Positions 26,101 to 39,692 of a stretch of 64,000 bases of DNA are shown here, piece after piece; within the stretch, counting starts at the first letter, position 1; the number at the start of each line of letters is the position of its first letter. Origin of the DNA: Klebsormidium nitens. Taxonomy: Eukaryota > Streptophyta > Klebsormidiophyceae > Klebsormidiales > Klebsormidiaceae. A program made the position numbers and the translations under genes. The DNA lies in assembly GCA_000708835.1 (NCBI GenBank), contig DF237046.1, forward strand, positions 73,961 to 137,960. Direction: 5' to 3'. Below the pieces are notes generated by a model. That model worked only from the letters and a program-made list of their open reading frames with translations, made no database searches and was not told the origin of the DNA.

Positions 26101-28514
26101 CGTTTAAGCCTCGTTTCCCCAGGATTACAAGCCAGCGCTAAAGCTGCCTTTGCGAGGAGCTTCTGGACCGTCCTTACTTCGCAGCTTGTGCCGGAAACTT
26201 CAAGCTGCTGTGTCCGATGCTGCCCTACTCTCGCCTTGTTAGCAATAGCGGCCCTCGGTTGTAGATTACTCCGGTGCGAGTCCCTTTCCCGCCGTCTTCG
26301 TGCTGTTCTCTTAAAAAACTCTCGACCAGCTATTTGTATCGGTGAAACATGGTGGCATTCTGCATACACTTGGCCAGCCTTCTCGCCACGACCGCTGACA
26401 ACATTCCCCCGCAGGTGACGCTGCTCGGCGGCGCTGCGGACGAGCCGGCGCAGGCGGTGTCTGTGAAGCTGCGGTACAACCGCAACCCGGTGATTGGGGA
26501 CAAGTTCAGCAGCCGGCACGGGCAGAAGGGCGTCCTCTCGCAGCTCTGGCCCGACATCGACATGCCCTTCGCAGCAAACACCGGCATGCGGCCAGACATC
26601 ATCATTAACCCGCACGCCTTCCCCTCCAGGTGACGACTTGTTCTAAGTCCTTCTTAGCCGTTTGAAAGAAGATTTGAAGACTAGTAATTGTAGTCCTGAC
26701 GCGGTTTTGATGGACCTGTCTCTGTCCCTATGCTGTTTCCAAGACCTTGCTTGGTGACGAAGGTACTGGGTGCAGCTGAAACCTTATGAAAAGGTACTAG
26801 GAAGGATAGTTTTCTCGAGCAAAAACGCTCTCTACGGGGCCGATTTCCAATCACGCGAGCCACCTCTCACTTTGCAAAGGCGAACTTGCAGCCACAACCC
26901 ACACTTCACTGTGTTCGTTATGCAATGTACTAGCGATACCACAACACCGCCCACAACTTTTCACGGACAAGCGACACCACAGCCACAAGAATGTAACCAA
27001 TATGCTTACGTCTCAGAAGCAGCTTTTTCGATGAACCAGTCTCTAAGCTCGCCTGTTTTGTTGGTACAGAATGACAATCGGTATGCTGGTGGAGAGCATG
27101 GCGGCCAAGGCAGGCGCGCTCCGCGGCGAGTTCGTGGACGCGACGCCGTTCCGGTCGTCAGTTGCCCGCCAGGACAAGTCGATAGTGGACCACTTTGGGG
27201 AGCAGCTCGCAGCGGCGGGCTTCAACTACTATGGCAACGAGGTGCGCACAAATCACGCTACTCCTCTGCCGGCAGAAGATTCGGAACTTTGGCGCCAGGG
27301 TTGCCTCTGCAAACCCCTCTTTCCTATCTTGCGAACCAGCAAGCTGTTTTCGTGTTGTAGAAGCGTGCCATTGCTCACAATGATTGTCGCCAGAACAAAG
27401 AGAGAGTCAAACTTGCGAGACCGACGAGCAGAGACCGTTGCCTTGTGTGTTCGGTACTGACCGCTCGTCCTGCTAGTCAAGGAGCCGTATGTTTAAGACA
27501 TGTAGGCGTAATATCTCCTTCACCCTCAATCGAATTTACGTCAGCAAAACGAAGGTTCTCCATTCCGCCTGCCATACTCCTTGCGTCGCTGTCCGATCAC
27601 CTCTGTTTTTCCGCCCGTCTGCAGACGATGTACAGCGGCGTGCTGGGGACGGAGCTGACGGCCCAGATCTACATGGGCGTCGTGTACTACCAGCGGCTGC
27701 GCCACATGGTGTCCGACAAGTTCCAGGTCGGTCCGCGCGCTCGGGATCGCCCTTGAAAAGACAATGCAGAAAGCAGGCAGTATGCATGTTGAATGCGGCG
27801 GGTGATTGTTCCAGCGTTTGGGGCGTCTGATCTTTTCAGAATCCTCCACTGCTTCTTCGCAGGAACTTCATCAAGGGGGCTTTGTGGTAATCACAAACGT
27901 TCGGCTTTATGTTCTTCGAGAGAACAGCTGGGTGGCGTTTTGTCCTTGCAAAGCGATCTGCGGTCGAGTTGGGCTCGGGGCCTTCTACAGGATGCTCTTC
28001 CTGGAATGCCGCGCCATACCTTCTTACCCGACTGTGGCCCACCTTACGAATCAATGCACTGTTCTTAATGAGCCGGTCCTTACCTCTGGCCCGCCATGTG
28101 CTTTGTTCCCTCGTGCAGGTGCGGTCCGTGGGCCCCGTCAACAACCTGACCCACCAGCCCGTCAAGGGCCGCAAGGCCGGTGGCGGCATCCGGTTTGGCG
28201 AAATGGAGCGCGACTCGCTGCTCGCGCACGGCGCCGCCTTTCTGCTTCACGACCGGTTACACGCGTCGTCGGATTACCACACCACGGACGTCTGCTCCAC
28301 GTGCGGGAGCCTGCTGTCGACGCAGTTAAATGCAGGCGGTGTGAATGGCCACCCGGGGGGGCCGCGAGGGCCGGGCGAGAAACGGAAGGTGGAGTGCCGG
28401 GTGTGCGGGACGAGCCGGGGGGTAGAGCGCGTGGCCATGCCGTATGTGTTCAAGTTCTTGGCCGCGGAGCTGGCGGCGATGAACATTAAAGTGAAATTGA
28501 CGCTCTCGAAATGA
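17176..28514 (+). CDS. NRPA2: RNA polymerase I second-largest subunit (A135/RPA2)
   Basis: Eighteen exons: 17176-17451, 17942-18036, 18773-19012, 19307-19430, 19945-20092, 20411-20537, 21154-21271, 21728-22056, 22755-23076, 23402-23533, 23933-24094, 24560-24738, 25294-25528, 25846-25947, 26415-26629, 27070-27241, 27625-27726, 28119-28514. They join in phase to 1157 residues, close to the ~1180 of land-plant NRPA2. It forms half of the catalytic cleft of nucleolar Pol I, which makes the large rRNA precursor. Visible landmarks are [10 protein letters not shown] at the N-terminus, the [19 protein letters not shown] segment, [13 protein letters not shown] (from residue 751), [13 protein letters not shown] (from about 891) and a C-terminal zinc site (C1085, C1088, C1119, C1122). 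The C-terminus ends [19 protein letters not shown], the Pol I type and not Pol II or III. The intron after 24094 has a GC donor. Confidence 0.95.
22549..22600 (+). other. Decoy copy of an exon start inside an intron
   Basis: In the intron before exon 9 of the Pol I gene, 22549-22565 (CAGGTCGTGGGGCTTCA) is identical to the true acceptor and exon start at 22752-22768, and is also preceded by a pyrimidine-rich tract. Read in the exon-8 frame it would encode ESWGFK and reach a stop after a few codons. It is a short duplication that could act as a non-productive 3' splice site. Confidence 0.7.
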
Positions 28515-29752
28515 ATGATGACGAAGTTCGTGCGCATGCAACCACTGCTTGATCATTCCATTTTTTACTTAGCGATCCCTGAAAGGTTGATGTTTAAGAA
28601 GTGCATCAAGTGAGGTGTAGTCGGGCAACGGTTGATTGCTCCATGCATGCACAGAGTGAACTGCCAGAGCTGGATGGGGGCCCTTTGCAGTGCTTGAAGC
28701 ATGCCCGCAGTGACGTTTCCATGTAAGTTGGATCCGATCAGGCACCCTCGGCGGTCAGCAAGGTTTGAGAGTACCGTCTTGTCCTGAAACATACGAACCA
28801 CATGCACGTCTCATGCAAGTTTATCTGCCGCAGTGCTATGGCTCATTGCATGCCACCAGGTAGCTTTTACCCATGTAGCCAAAACAGGCACATGATCGAG
28901 CATGGTCTAGCATTTGCGTCGACAACATTTACAAGGTCTTTCTATGGAAGTAAACAATAGCAATTGTGACCACAATGGAGTACACAGTACGCCATACTAT
29001 GATGTTGCTCATGCATCCGAAGTCTGCCACTGAGGACCACAGCTTCGCAACGGGTTCGCAACCCCAGCAGCGCTCGGTACACAATTTTGTGATTAACACT
29101 TTGAGACGTTCCGACGTTAAATTATCGGTACACAACTGCTCTCTGCTGTGAGCTCAAGATTGAGCCATTCCGTCACTTCCTCGGGAGCCTGCAAACCAAA
29201 AGTTCAATGCAACGCATGCCAGCAGCCCAGCCACTAGGGGCGCACTGGCAGGGGCCGCCGCCGCCCTGGCGGCGGCTATGTACGTACCAGTGCATACCTG
29301 AGGCGGCCCCGCGCCATGGGCCGCGCCGCACCGCAACGCGCACACCCCCCATACGGGCCCCCGGGTGCCTGACGCAGAGACGCCTCCACAAACGTTGATG
29401 CGTGGCAATTGCCAATTATGAATGATTTATTGGAAGCACTGCGTACCGGTCACAGCTTCCGCTTGCTACTGCCAGTATCTATGCTCGATCTGTTCAGTGC
29501 ATGATGGATTTGTACCTGCCCGGGTGGAGGTTTGACATGCAGTGCATAAGCTATGTAGTTTTCCGTAATTGAAAGTCTTGCTTTGACCAGTATCTACTCT
29601 CCGCATCTGCCTTGAACTCGTTGAAGTGGATATTGCCGGAGTGTTGAAACAGTTGCAGAAAGCACGGAGGCGCTCTGAATGTCAAGCTGCAGCCGCTCTC
29701 CTGTAGCCAGTGTAGGTGGTGGTGAGTGACAGGCTCGTGGCAGGGTGCGGCG
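28515..29752. other. Intergenic spacer, Pol I gene to two-pore channel
   Basis: It holds the Pol I 3' UTR and the channel promoter. A GC-rich block at 29220-29345 contains a short perfect hairpin, three GCC units facing three GGC units with a 2-base loop (29257-29276). Frames on the minus strand over this block are low-complexity and not credible as genes. Confidence 0.45.
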
Positions 29753-32700
29753 ATGACTCGCGTCGAGGAGCCTCTCTTGGGGTCCAGCTCCAGAGCTGCG
29801 CCTGATCACGGATCAGATGAAATTCGTGACTACAATGGAGCAAGGAACAAGCTCGGGAGCCAGACCACTGCATCTGGGGTGAGTGAAGAGAAGGGGCTAT
29901 TGTAACATGGTGGCACTGCTCTTGTGATTCAAGATGTTTTCAGGGGTGTGGGCATGTCTTCAATTGGCGGAACAAGCAATGGTGCACAATGTGGAAGACA
30001 ATAGATGATCAATTTCAGGAGCTGGCAGCCCTAGATGCAAAACATCCCTGCTGGCACTGCGCACTAGCTCAGCACAGTGGGCCACCATTGCACGAAGATT
30101 AATTCTCAGGAAATCCAATGGTGGATTTCAGTTTGCTGAGGAAGCTTGGGGCTTCAAGATAGACATTCATGAAGAGTCCAGCCATGGGCTCAAATGTTTG
30201 CTAAAGATGGGGGAAGATGCACATCCTCCTGCTGAATGATGAAGTTATCTGGTGATCAACCGGAGCAAGCTATAGAGCAGCTTCAGATGTCCCACGTGTC
30301 CCACTATGTGATATATAGCTAACACTCTGCCAAAAAGATGGGCAGACATTCGCCAGATGCTCATTTCTTGGCAACCATCAGTACCTCGACTTGTTGTACC
30401 AATGCAAGCCTGCTGATAGAAGAAAGACACCTCCTTTCGCCACAGTACTTTTGCAGCCATTGCTTTTCCTTATGCCCCACTTGGGAATCAACAAAGCACC
30501 CCTTCTGTGCAGGCATCGGTCAGCCGCGCACAGGCCCTAGCCTCCGGCAGCACCATCGAGCGTGCAGCGGCCCTGGTTGACCTGGCAGAAGACGGCATCG
30601 GCCTGCCGCTGGACCTCATACACAGTGCAGACTTTGGCGAGCGGACGCGCCTCTACTTTCTATACAACACCTTTGACCCCCTCTGGACGCTCAACATCAT
30701 TCTTCTCCTGGTGCTCAACTTCATCGAGGTTCCGTCCTGGTGTTCTAATGCCTGGCCGCATCCGTGCGGGGGCGACAACACGGATGCTTACCACCTGGGC
30801 GACGTGCCTTACCTCCACCCAAAGGTGTTCAACATAGTGGAGCTGGTGTCGCTAGCACTGCTGATTGCACAGGTAAGGCCAATGGGAGTGTGGGGTGGGT
30901 TTCTGAAGTCCTCACCGCATAGTATGGGCCGCCAACCAACTTCCTCAAGGAAGATTCTCTACAAAAAAGGGCGCCTCCTTTTGTGGCTCATCATTCATCT
31001 CTCCTAGCATTGCCCTGGCATTTGCTCCAATGTTGCTCCTGCCAGGAGCTGGTTGAGATGGGCCCCTTTCTTATTGTTCATGTTGGATTGATAGATTGCT
31101 TGGCTTTTCCTTGAGTAATATCGCTTCTCCGTTTCTGCTGGCAGGTGCTCTTGCCTCTGACATTTGAAGGCCCAGAACACTTCTGGAAAGACCGGCTAAA
31201 CAGGACCTTTGTGTTCCTGAGCGCCCTGCTTGCCGCTGATGTCATCCTCTACAGCATCGGGCTCTGGGCAGGATTCTGGAGTCTGCCTGCGGTCCTCTCA
31301 TTCCGATTGGCTCCATATCTAAGGTGAGAAGTGCAGCAAGAACGTACTGAAATTGAAAGCAGACTCGAAGGGACCACACTTTCTGCTTGGATCGCTTGAC
31401 TGTCGGAACATCTTTTGCAATGTGTTTATTGTTGTGGAGTTGATGCCCTTCTCTACAAAGTGTTTGGTTTTTGAATATTCGCAGGGTGGTCACGGTGTGT
31501 TGCTCCGAGTCTGAGATCCGCAAGGGCCTGCGCATCCTGTTTGGCATCATCCCAGGGTTCCTGGACATGATGACCCTCGTTGGCATCTGGCTTCTCTTCT
31601 CCGCGTGGCTTATGTACCTCCTTTTCGAGGATTCCCTCCAGGTATGCACCCTCTTCGCTTGCAAGGGCGGAAGTGCTCATTCTGCGTGCCTCGCAGAGAC
31701 ATACCCTTAATGGACGGTTGCCTGTTCAGATTTCGTCCTGAAGTGATTGTCCAGCTGAGCTGCCCCAGGTCGCCTGACGAATCAAGATTCCTGCACCAGA
31801 GTTGTTCGTAGATGGAGCGGATCAGACCCGCTTGTGGTGCGACCTTGACACTTGCTGCAGACACCACAAAAGCTTACAATAAGAATTGCAGTCCCCTAAG
31901 TATATTGACGCAACAAACTAGCCTGAGGGGAATCGCCTCAAACGTCTCTCGGATTGCTTCCACATTTGTGCAAGTTATGGACTCATTTTCCAACAAAAAC
32001 CGGGAGGTCAGAGGTTCGGTCCCTCTATCAGGAGCACATGTTTTCGAGCACTTGTTTTCGAGCACTTGCTGTCGGAAACGGTGGACGGATCGTTTGAAAA
32101 CAAGTGAGGCTGGAAACCCAGTCGCTCCATGCTGGCCGCAGGGCGAGCTGACGTTCACGAGCTACCGCGCCACGCTGAACGAGGCCATCATCGCTATGTT
32201 CACGGGCAGCAACGTGCCCGACTTCTGGATGCCCGCCTTCAACCAGAACCGCATCGCCTGCCTTGTTTTCATGGGTGAGCGCCACCTTTTGCCCCGCTCC
32301 AGAAGGCCGCTTTTGTAAAGCGTTTTTGGCGTGGATGATGTAAGCAAAAGTCTAGCTGTCAATAGCACAAGCGGATACAAACCGGCGCAAGAGCTTCGTG
32401 CAGAACGAACGCGCTTTATTGTCGGTGTCGAGGTTGAGGAAGCCCCTCGCATTCGGACCACCTGCGTCCCCTTCTGACTGGCGCTTTCTGGCCTGTTTCG
32501 GTGCAGCGTTCCTGTTCATCTCGACCAACTTCTTCATGAGCCTGATCCTGGCGGTTGTGTACAACGGGTGAGTTGACGTCAGTCAGGCACCCTTCGGGGA
32601 CGTTGAACCGATGCACGGATTCCGTGATCCGACTCTGAGGAAGCTGAGGTGCGGGAAGAATTGTTCCGTGCAGGCATCTTGAGCCCTTGTCGTTTGGACC

Positions 32701-35700
32701 TCCGAGCACCTCGAAGCAAGAAGCCCTATCAGCAACGCATTGAAGCCCGGCAGCGGAGGAGGTCGGGAAATGATTCTGATTGCGCTTCTGGCCAGGTACA
32801 AGGACCAGCTGACAAGCGAGTACAAACAGAGCTACATGCAGCGCCACTCGATTCTGTCAGCCGCGTTCGGCCTGCTCGACGAAGAGAACAAGGGCCACCT
32901 GGATATTGGACAGGCACGTACCGACCGTCCCGTCTGTACGGCGTCCGTTTGAACAAACTTCAGGGGACTGCTTCATGTTGCCTCATAAAGGGGCAACCTT
33001 TGTTCTGCCGTATCAAGGCAGACGCAGAATACCAATCTGCACCTGAAAGGCACCAGTTTCGTGTGCGAAGAACGGAGTCGGACCGGTCAGCAAGTGTTGC
33101 TTTCCTCACAAGCTTCTCGACGATTGCCCAGCTTTCTCTGGGCTCCGTTCCGGGCCTCTCCGACACGTTCTTTCCGTATGAATCATCGGCGGCTGTCCGT
33201 GTGCAGGTCAGCAGCCTGCTGCAAGCCCTCAACAAGTACCGCAACATGCCCGATATTTCCAAAAAGGTACTCCTTACCTTTCTCCTTGCTACGCCTACCG
33301 ACCCGACTTATGCTGCGCCTCGATTCTTCCGGATCGTACCCTCATCTAACGTACTTCTTGCCTGCTCTCAGTCTGCATGAGTCCTTCTGCATCAATTGCC
33401 TTTCTATGCTGTCCTGGTTCTTGGTCCTGATCTGTACAGACTCCCTGGCGGCTGGCAGGAAATGGAGCACATCTTCCTGGCGTTGGACGACTCCGGCGAC
33501 AACCTCATTTCGGAGGACGAGTTCTCGGACCTGTGCGTCGCCATCCGGCTGCGATTCGTCAAGACGGACGAGCCCACGCTCCTCGAGAAGTACCTCCCCC
33601 GTGAGCCGCCTGCTTCGCTGCATCCTTGCGTTTCCGTTCTGCTTCTGTGCCCCGAACGAAAGCAGAGGCTACCCGGAACATGTGACCGCTGAACCGATAA
33701 GCGAGCCAAGAGTCGAGGTGTGAATTTCCAGATTGCCTCAAGAGTTCTCGAGTTGCCACGCTTCGGATGGCGGAACCGAAGATACTGCTTTGCCGAGAGG
33801 CCCATCCCTGCATTCTAAGCATTTGATTTCCCACATACTCTGAGTCGGACCTAACTTCGACATCAGCAACCAATATCAGCAAATCGCACGTTCTATTCCG
33901 ACGCTCCTTCCAGGTGTTGCCGCCTCCCGCTCGTACGCCGGCTTCAAGGCGCTTGTGCAGAGCGCGCGCTTCGGGCAGCTGGTGCAGGGCGTGCTTTTGG
34001 TCCAGGCGGTCATCATCGCCATCGAGTCCGCCTTCGACGTGCAGGACAACACCAAGTGAGCACCGCTCATGCTCTTGTTGCGGCGCTCCTAGAAACCATG
34101 CGAAACATTGTTTATATTGACTCGGAGGACAACCGGATGTGCTGGATGGAATATTGGACCCTTTACCTGGCCACAAATGGAGGACAAGGCCCCTTTCAGT
34201 TGAGGCGTGGCAGCTCCAGTGCGCAGCGAGTTCGCCATGTTCGCGCTTCAGGACGCAAAAACCTATTTTGGCCTTATGGGTGTGCACGTTCTTGAGTGTC
34301 TCGCAACCGCAAACGAACGAACAGTCTATCTCGCAAGCGAAAACCAATCGCTCTGCCCTGACCGCGGGCGGTGCACGGTATCTCGCCAGGCTGCAGGCGG
34401 TGTGGCTGAACATCGAGATGGCGTTCGGGTGGCTGTTTTTGGTGGAGCTGGCAGCCAAGCTGCTCGCGCACGGTACCGCCAACTACTGGCGCAAGGGCTC
34501 CAACCGCTTCGACATGCTCGTCACCCTGGGAGTGGTCGCCACTCAGGTCCGGCCGGCAGCGCGCAAGCTCATTGTCAGCCTTTCAGTGGTTTGGATGCGC
34601 AAAGTTGCTTTTCCTGACTTCAAAAAGGAATGGGTGATGGCAACACGTGGTCTGCCATATCATTCAGATACCTGGTCTTCCTGGCTTGTGGCGCCAGAGA
34701 GAGCCGTTAAGGTTCTCCAACCAAAGTTACTCACTTCTCGTCAGGCTGTAAGTGGGAATGACAACGGTATCTGCTGACTTCTCTGACTGCGTCCAGCCCA
34801 CACCTCGCCAAGAGATTGCCTTTCTTTCGTTCCCTGGTCTTACAAATGGTGACTCCAAAAGCCGTCTTTCGCTTCTCCCCAGACCTGCTTCAAACGAATC
34901 CGTTATCAGCGGCAGCAAACATGCTGTTTCATTCGTTGACGTTTACTTGCCACGTGGCGCAGCTGCTGATCCTGAGCGACGTCCTCCCGGCGGAGAGCAT
35001 CCGGTACGCGCTGATCCTGTGCGTGCTGCGGCTGGGCCGCGTGCTGACGTCCGTCGAGCGCTACTCCGTCATCATGTCCGCCTTCTTCAGCCTCTGGCAG
35101 GTCGTCTTCCCGGTGAGACGCCCCGGGGGGCTTCTTTTGAATCACAACCTCAGCTGCTCTGCGCTACTGAGGAGACCGGTCGCAAAGTGCCGGGTGGGCC
35201 TAAGGAATGTTGGTTTACCTCAGACCGCTGTCCCGACTACTTTGAGTCATCAAGCGTCAAAAAATATCAGGGCCCCGGAGTGTTCAAAGATTGGATCAGA
35301 GGGGCTGAGCCCTGCCTTGACGTGGCGGCCAATAGAGCCAGCGCTTCCAACGAAGCCGGCCGAACAGCTGCCTGACACAGCGGGTGTGCTGTGTGCTTCT
35401 GGCAGGTGATTGGCGTCACGTACTGCTTCAGCTCCATCTTCTGCAGCATCGGCATCGAGCTGTTCGGAGGCAAGGTGTTCGACGGCTCGCCAAGCATCCG
35501 AGGTGAGGAGCATCAGCCGCTACCTCCTGCAATACTTGACACAAAGCCCAATGAAGGAAGAGCAACCGTTTGGAGAGAACTAGCGGTTTCTTGTTTGAAG
35601 TAGTGACTGTGGTCCGTGGGGCTGCAACCCTTCTCAGCCCAGTTTATAGTTCAGTGTCTATAATAGCTTCCTCTTTTGACTAGATAGACTACGAGCCGCG

Positions 35701-37682
35701 GACAGGTTCGACGTGGTCGTTTTTGTACTCGTTCAAACGAGGCTGAATAAAGTGCTGTTGAAACATTGAGAGTCCGGAGGGGCCCGATTCGATGTGGCTC
35801 ACGGGCGCAGCTTTTGTTCTCATACCGCCTCCGTCTTCGCTTGACAGGCACGTCTTACGAGCACAGCAGCTACATGGCCATGAACTTCAACGACTTCGCC
35901 TCAGGAATGGTGAGCATCGATCCTGGCGAGTCCTTGTGTTTCGCAGTCCCCCTCAGAAGCACAGGATCGGGGAACTCGATCAGAGAGCAAAGACCTGTGT
36001 TCTTGCTCGCACCATTTCAAAAACATCGCAGGTCGGGTCCCAAGCCACCTTCTCCGCGATGCGACGTCCTGTTTCACAGTCTTTTGACGCCGTTCTGTGT
36101 TTTGCAGGTGCTAATTTTCCAGTGGCTCAACGGCACGCTCTACTCGGACTGGCAGTCCATCGCGTCCAACATCTACCCCTCCCCCTGGATCCGCGCCTAC
36201 TTCGTCGCCTTCCTCGTGCTCGGGTAAGCACACGCCGCGCACAGAATATCGAAGCCCGATTCTTCCTCTACCATCTTACGTTATTCTCTTCCGTCTTGAG
36301 TACGAAAGGGTCGTTCGTGTGTTTACGAGTTTGGCTGGTCTTCATGCGTTGCTGAAAGTCGGACAATCGGCAACGTGGTTGGAAGTGGCGACTGGGAACA
36401 CCCCCGAGGCAACGAGCTGGGCGGCTGTGCTTTATATCAGCATGCTTTCATTCCGGAAGTCGTGATCCGACCTGCTGATGCCGTCCTCTTGATATTCTTA
36501 GCGGAATCTGGACACGCAACGGGCAGAAGAAAACTGCTGCGTCAGTGCAGATTGAGCGACGCCAAGCTTGCATATTGATGCTGCGTGCTCGAGCCCGAAA
36601 GAGTCGATGGGGTCTAGGATTCAGCGGGCAATCCAAGCTGAGCAATGGCACTGCTCCTGAAGTATGTGGCCTTTTGGATGGGCGTTCCCGCAGTCTCATA
36701 CTTTCGTCTGCCTCCCGGAGCACACGTCGGCGCCCCCAACCGCGCCGCTTGCCTGCGGGGCACGTTGCACCTCATCTGCCCGCTTTCTACGTTCCTCAAG
36801 AGTCGCTCGCTACGGCGCTGTCCGCTCCTGCTTTATACCAGTGACTGTGCAATTTGTCGCTGACTGTGCGCTTCCCTTATTGTGCAGGACCATCTTCATC
36901 ATGAACGTTTTCATCGGCTTCGTAAGTGGACACGCCTTCCCGATCCGGCTGTCGCCGCCTGTTGTTGATCCAACGTGCCTTGATGTCTTCAATCACTCAC
37001 CGACCAACCGGAAGCTTGACCGAGTTTGCTACCTAGCACTCTGGCCGGAATCAAGCACGGCCTGTGCTCACTGTCCGGAACACGTTGCAGTTCATTCCCG
37101 TGTTCTTGCTGAGACGAATCGCGGGTCAAGCCGCACTTGTTCCTAGCTGGGTGACCGGCAATTCACCCTGCGTTTGTGCCCTTCCAGGTGTTTGACGCGT
37201 ACTACACGCAACAAGAGATCATGGCCAACAAGGGCGGCAACGAGCGGAGCGCGCTGCGGCTGGAGGGCGTGCACGGGGCGAACGTGGAGGTCGAGCTCAG
37301 CGACCGCTTCCAGCAGGTGCGCAAGCACTTTTGGGCTGCTCCTCTGTCTTCCGGTGCAAGTCTTGAAGGAACTTGTTTAAGAGAGCATTCTGCATCGTTT
37401 TTGCGCTGGGCCCCTCATGCGTGAAAATAGGCCCTGGCTTGTCGAGGACAATATTCATGTTGATCATGCAACGTCTGTTGACGCATTGCACATGCTGTAA
37501 CGCTGGAAGGAGGAATAAGATTGGGAACTGAGGACAAACAGTTGGTTTGATGCGGCAGACGAACCACTCCCTCTTGTCGTAAGGTTTTATCATCGCTTTT
37601 ACAGGTTATGGACCGGATGCTTGGTGGCGAGGAGCTGAAAAAACTAACCTCTCAGAAGGGCATGGCACAGGAGGGAACTTAA
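29753..37682 (+). CDS. TPC1: Two-pore channel, plant TPC1-like vacuolar cation channel
   Basis: Eighteen exons: 29753-29878, 30513-30872, 31145-31323, 31485-31641, 32142-32274, 32507-32567, 32796-32913, 33207-33266, 33459-33600, 33914-34055, 34390-34546, 34963-35112, 35406-35502, 35848-35909, 36108-36223, 36888-36921, 37188-37316, 37605-37682; phases agree and give 766 residues (Arabidopsis TPC1: 733). It has two six-helix channel repeats joined by a cytosolic linker with two EF-hands (second loop from D408, DDSGDNLISEDE). The N-terminus has the family block AAALVDLAEDGIGLPLDL. Luminal acidic residues known to sense Ca2+ in TPC1 appear kept (E270/D271, D487, E556). In the second S4, the positions of three of the four arginines hold R559, R568, R571 but the other is C565. 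Pore loop I reads FTGSNVPDFW, loop II WLNGTLYSDW; both differ from land-plant TPC1. The intron after 32913 uses a GC donor. Confidence 0.92.
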
Positions 37683-38912
37683 CGGCTCCCACTGTGATGC
37701 AACATTGCTTCTCACTTCTTCGTACCTTGATGAGCCCAAACTTTCTTCTCCAGACTGTGATGCCAGAAGCAGACTGGCGATACGAATTAAGGTTGTACTA
37801 CCTGCTCAATTGTCTCGCTATCGAGCTCGCAGAGAATCATGAATGATGTTGTAGAAGCTTTATGGATGCACAAGAGGCCTTTTGATCAGACGTGTTTGTG
37901 ATTGCACGGCAAAGACGACGACTCGTTTTACTTTAGTGTCTCGACCACATTTCGACGCCGGCCTGCTTCCTTACGTGTGATTCTCCTGAACGTAACAGTT
38001 CGGCAGACCATCCGGATCTAGCACATGCTTTTGCACATGCCGATCACTTCAACAACTCATATTTTGCACGGGAATGGAAGAATGCACAGGGTAGTACTCT
38101 TGAATCTTGGGCAGATCTCATGCATATACACGAATGCAATAATTGGTGCAGCCGTACAGTGACATATGATGCATGATCCAGTATATGGTACAGAGCTTCC
38201 ATCTAAACTCAAATGCTGAACAATCATACATCTTCACTCCGTCATCCTCATACTCACCATCTCGCAAGGTCCTTAGTAGGTCATCGATCTGATATGGATT
38301 GATCTGCACCGTGTACCATATGGCTTGATGGAAGGCAAGTTGTGCATCCACAAGTAGCTGGCTACCTACTTGTTTTGCATCTATAGCCATGTGCACAATG
38401 TGCAATGCTTTGGCCGACGAACTTCCTTAAGCACTCAGCGACGTGTAGCTAAAAGAATTTGGCAACCCACCAAATCAGTAGATCAGTCTACGGTACCCAG
38501 GGCTCTTGTGATCAATCACGATCCTTGTCGAAAGCACGCCATGAGAGGCCATCGCATAGAGCTGAAAGCAGCAGCTGGTCCGACACGCCTACAGCACGAA
38601 TGCTGTATCGTAGTGTTGGCGGCCCGCTGGCGGCCGCCCAGGAATCCAGAACGAGTGCGACCCTTCTTATATATCTTCAGCACTCCGACTCGGACGTGGA
38701 CTCTGCTAGGACCAGGGCCCAGGGGATTGACAGTGTCAGCTGGACGCTTGCCATACGTGCAGAAGCTTCCGCCTAAACCTACAGTTTGAACGCGTACTTT
38801 AAACGCCGCCAATGATGGAGCTCGAAGACTGGTACGGTAGCAGGTAGCTAGCCTCTAGGTACCGTATCCAGAGAAAGTCGGAACGTAGCGTACTATCTTT
38901 GGCATGTGACAT

Positions 38913-38940
38913 GTACGGTCTGCCAATCGGCAGACCGTAC
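38913..38940. repeat. Perfect 12-bp inverted repeat, 4-base loop
   Basis: GTACGGTCTGCC, spacer AATC, then GGCAGACCGTAC. It could form a hairpin. It lies in the palindrome-rich region between the channel and MYB genes. Confidence 0.9.
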
Positions 38941-39605
38941 GGAACTAATACCTACGAGGGACCGAGGGTTCAAACTTCAAACTTGAACGCCGGCGGCCGG
39001 ACTCCGGAGGCCAGGGTAACCGCATGGTGAATTGTACTAACTCAATCCACCGGGATGAATGATGTGAATGGTGTACCATTCGATTCGAACGGTTACTGAG
39101 TTGACCCGAGTTGGTAGCCTGAATGACTGCTGATCATATGGCTGTTTCTCAGTTAACCCTTGACACTTGCCGATATTCCCAGGGCGGGAGGTTTGATCTG
39201 AAGAGATTCTCACTTTTCCAGTGCTCTCATATGTTGATAGCTCGCTACTCATACGAGCATGACTCAAGAGCATTTGCGGGAATCGCGGTTTTGAGAATTT
39301 TCATCTACCGGGCATTAGTTAAGGCCCTCAAAGCCCAGAGGCTGCCCGGTGGCTACCATTCTTGTACCATTCACACACCATTCAATCAAAACGTGTTGAT
39401 TGGTATGCATTGATATCATCCCAAGAGCCACAAAACACCATGCGGTTACCCTGCCGGCGGAGGCCCGGAGGCTGGAGCCCATGGGCCGCGACCCGTAACG
39501 TACCGATAACCAAGACCGTACAAATGTTGGTACGTGACCTGGGTCCTTGAAAGTTGAGGTGCCTGGTCAGGTCAAACTACCTCACCTACTACCGGCAGTA
39601 CAAGA

Positions 39606-39692
39606 GGTACCAGGGTCCGGTACCTTTACCGGTATACGGTACCTAGTTTCAATGATCATAATGGACGGTAGTACCGGTAGGTACCAGGGTCC
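39606..39692. repeat. Direct repeats of GGTACCAGGGTCC with flanking palindromes
   Basis: The 13-base word occurs at 39606-39618 and 39680-39692, each followed by another GGTACC (GGTCCGGTACC and GGTCCAGGTACC). Between and around them are TACCGGTA and GGTACC palindromes. Confidence 0.8.

Noticed and set aside
29173-29415. Arginine- and glycine-rich minus-strand frame
   Set aside because: Low-complexity translation of a GC-rich block with a small hairpin; no homology and no partner exon.
31874-32158. Short minus-strand frame over the channel intron
   Set aside because: No protein-like pattern; it lies over an intron and part of a verified exon.
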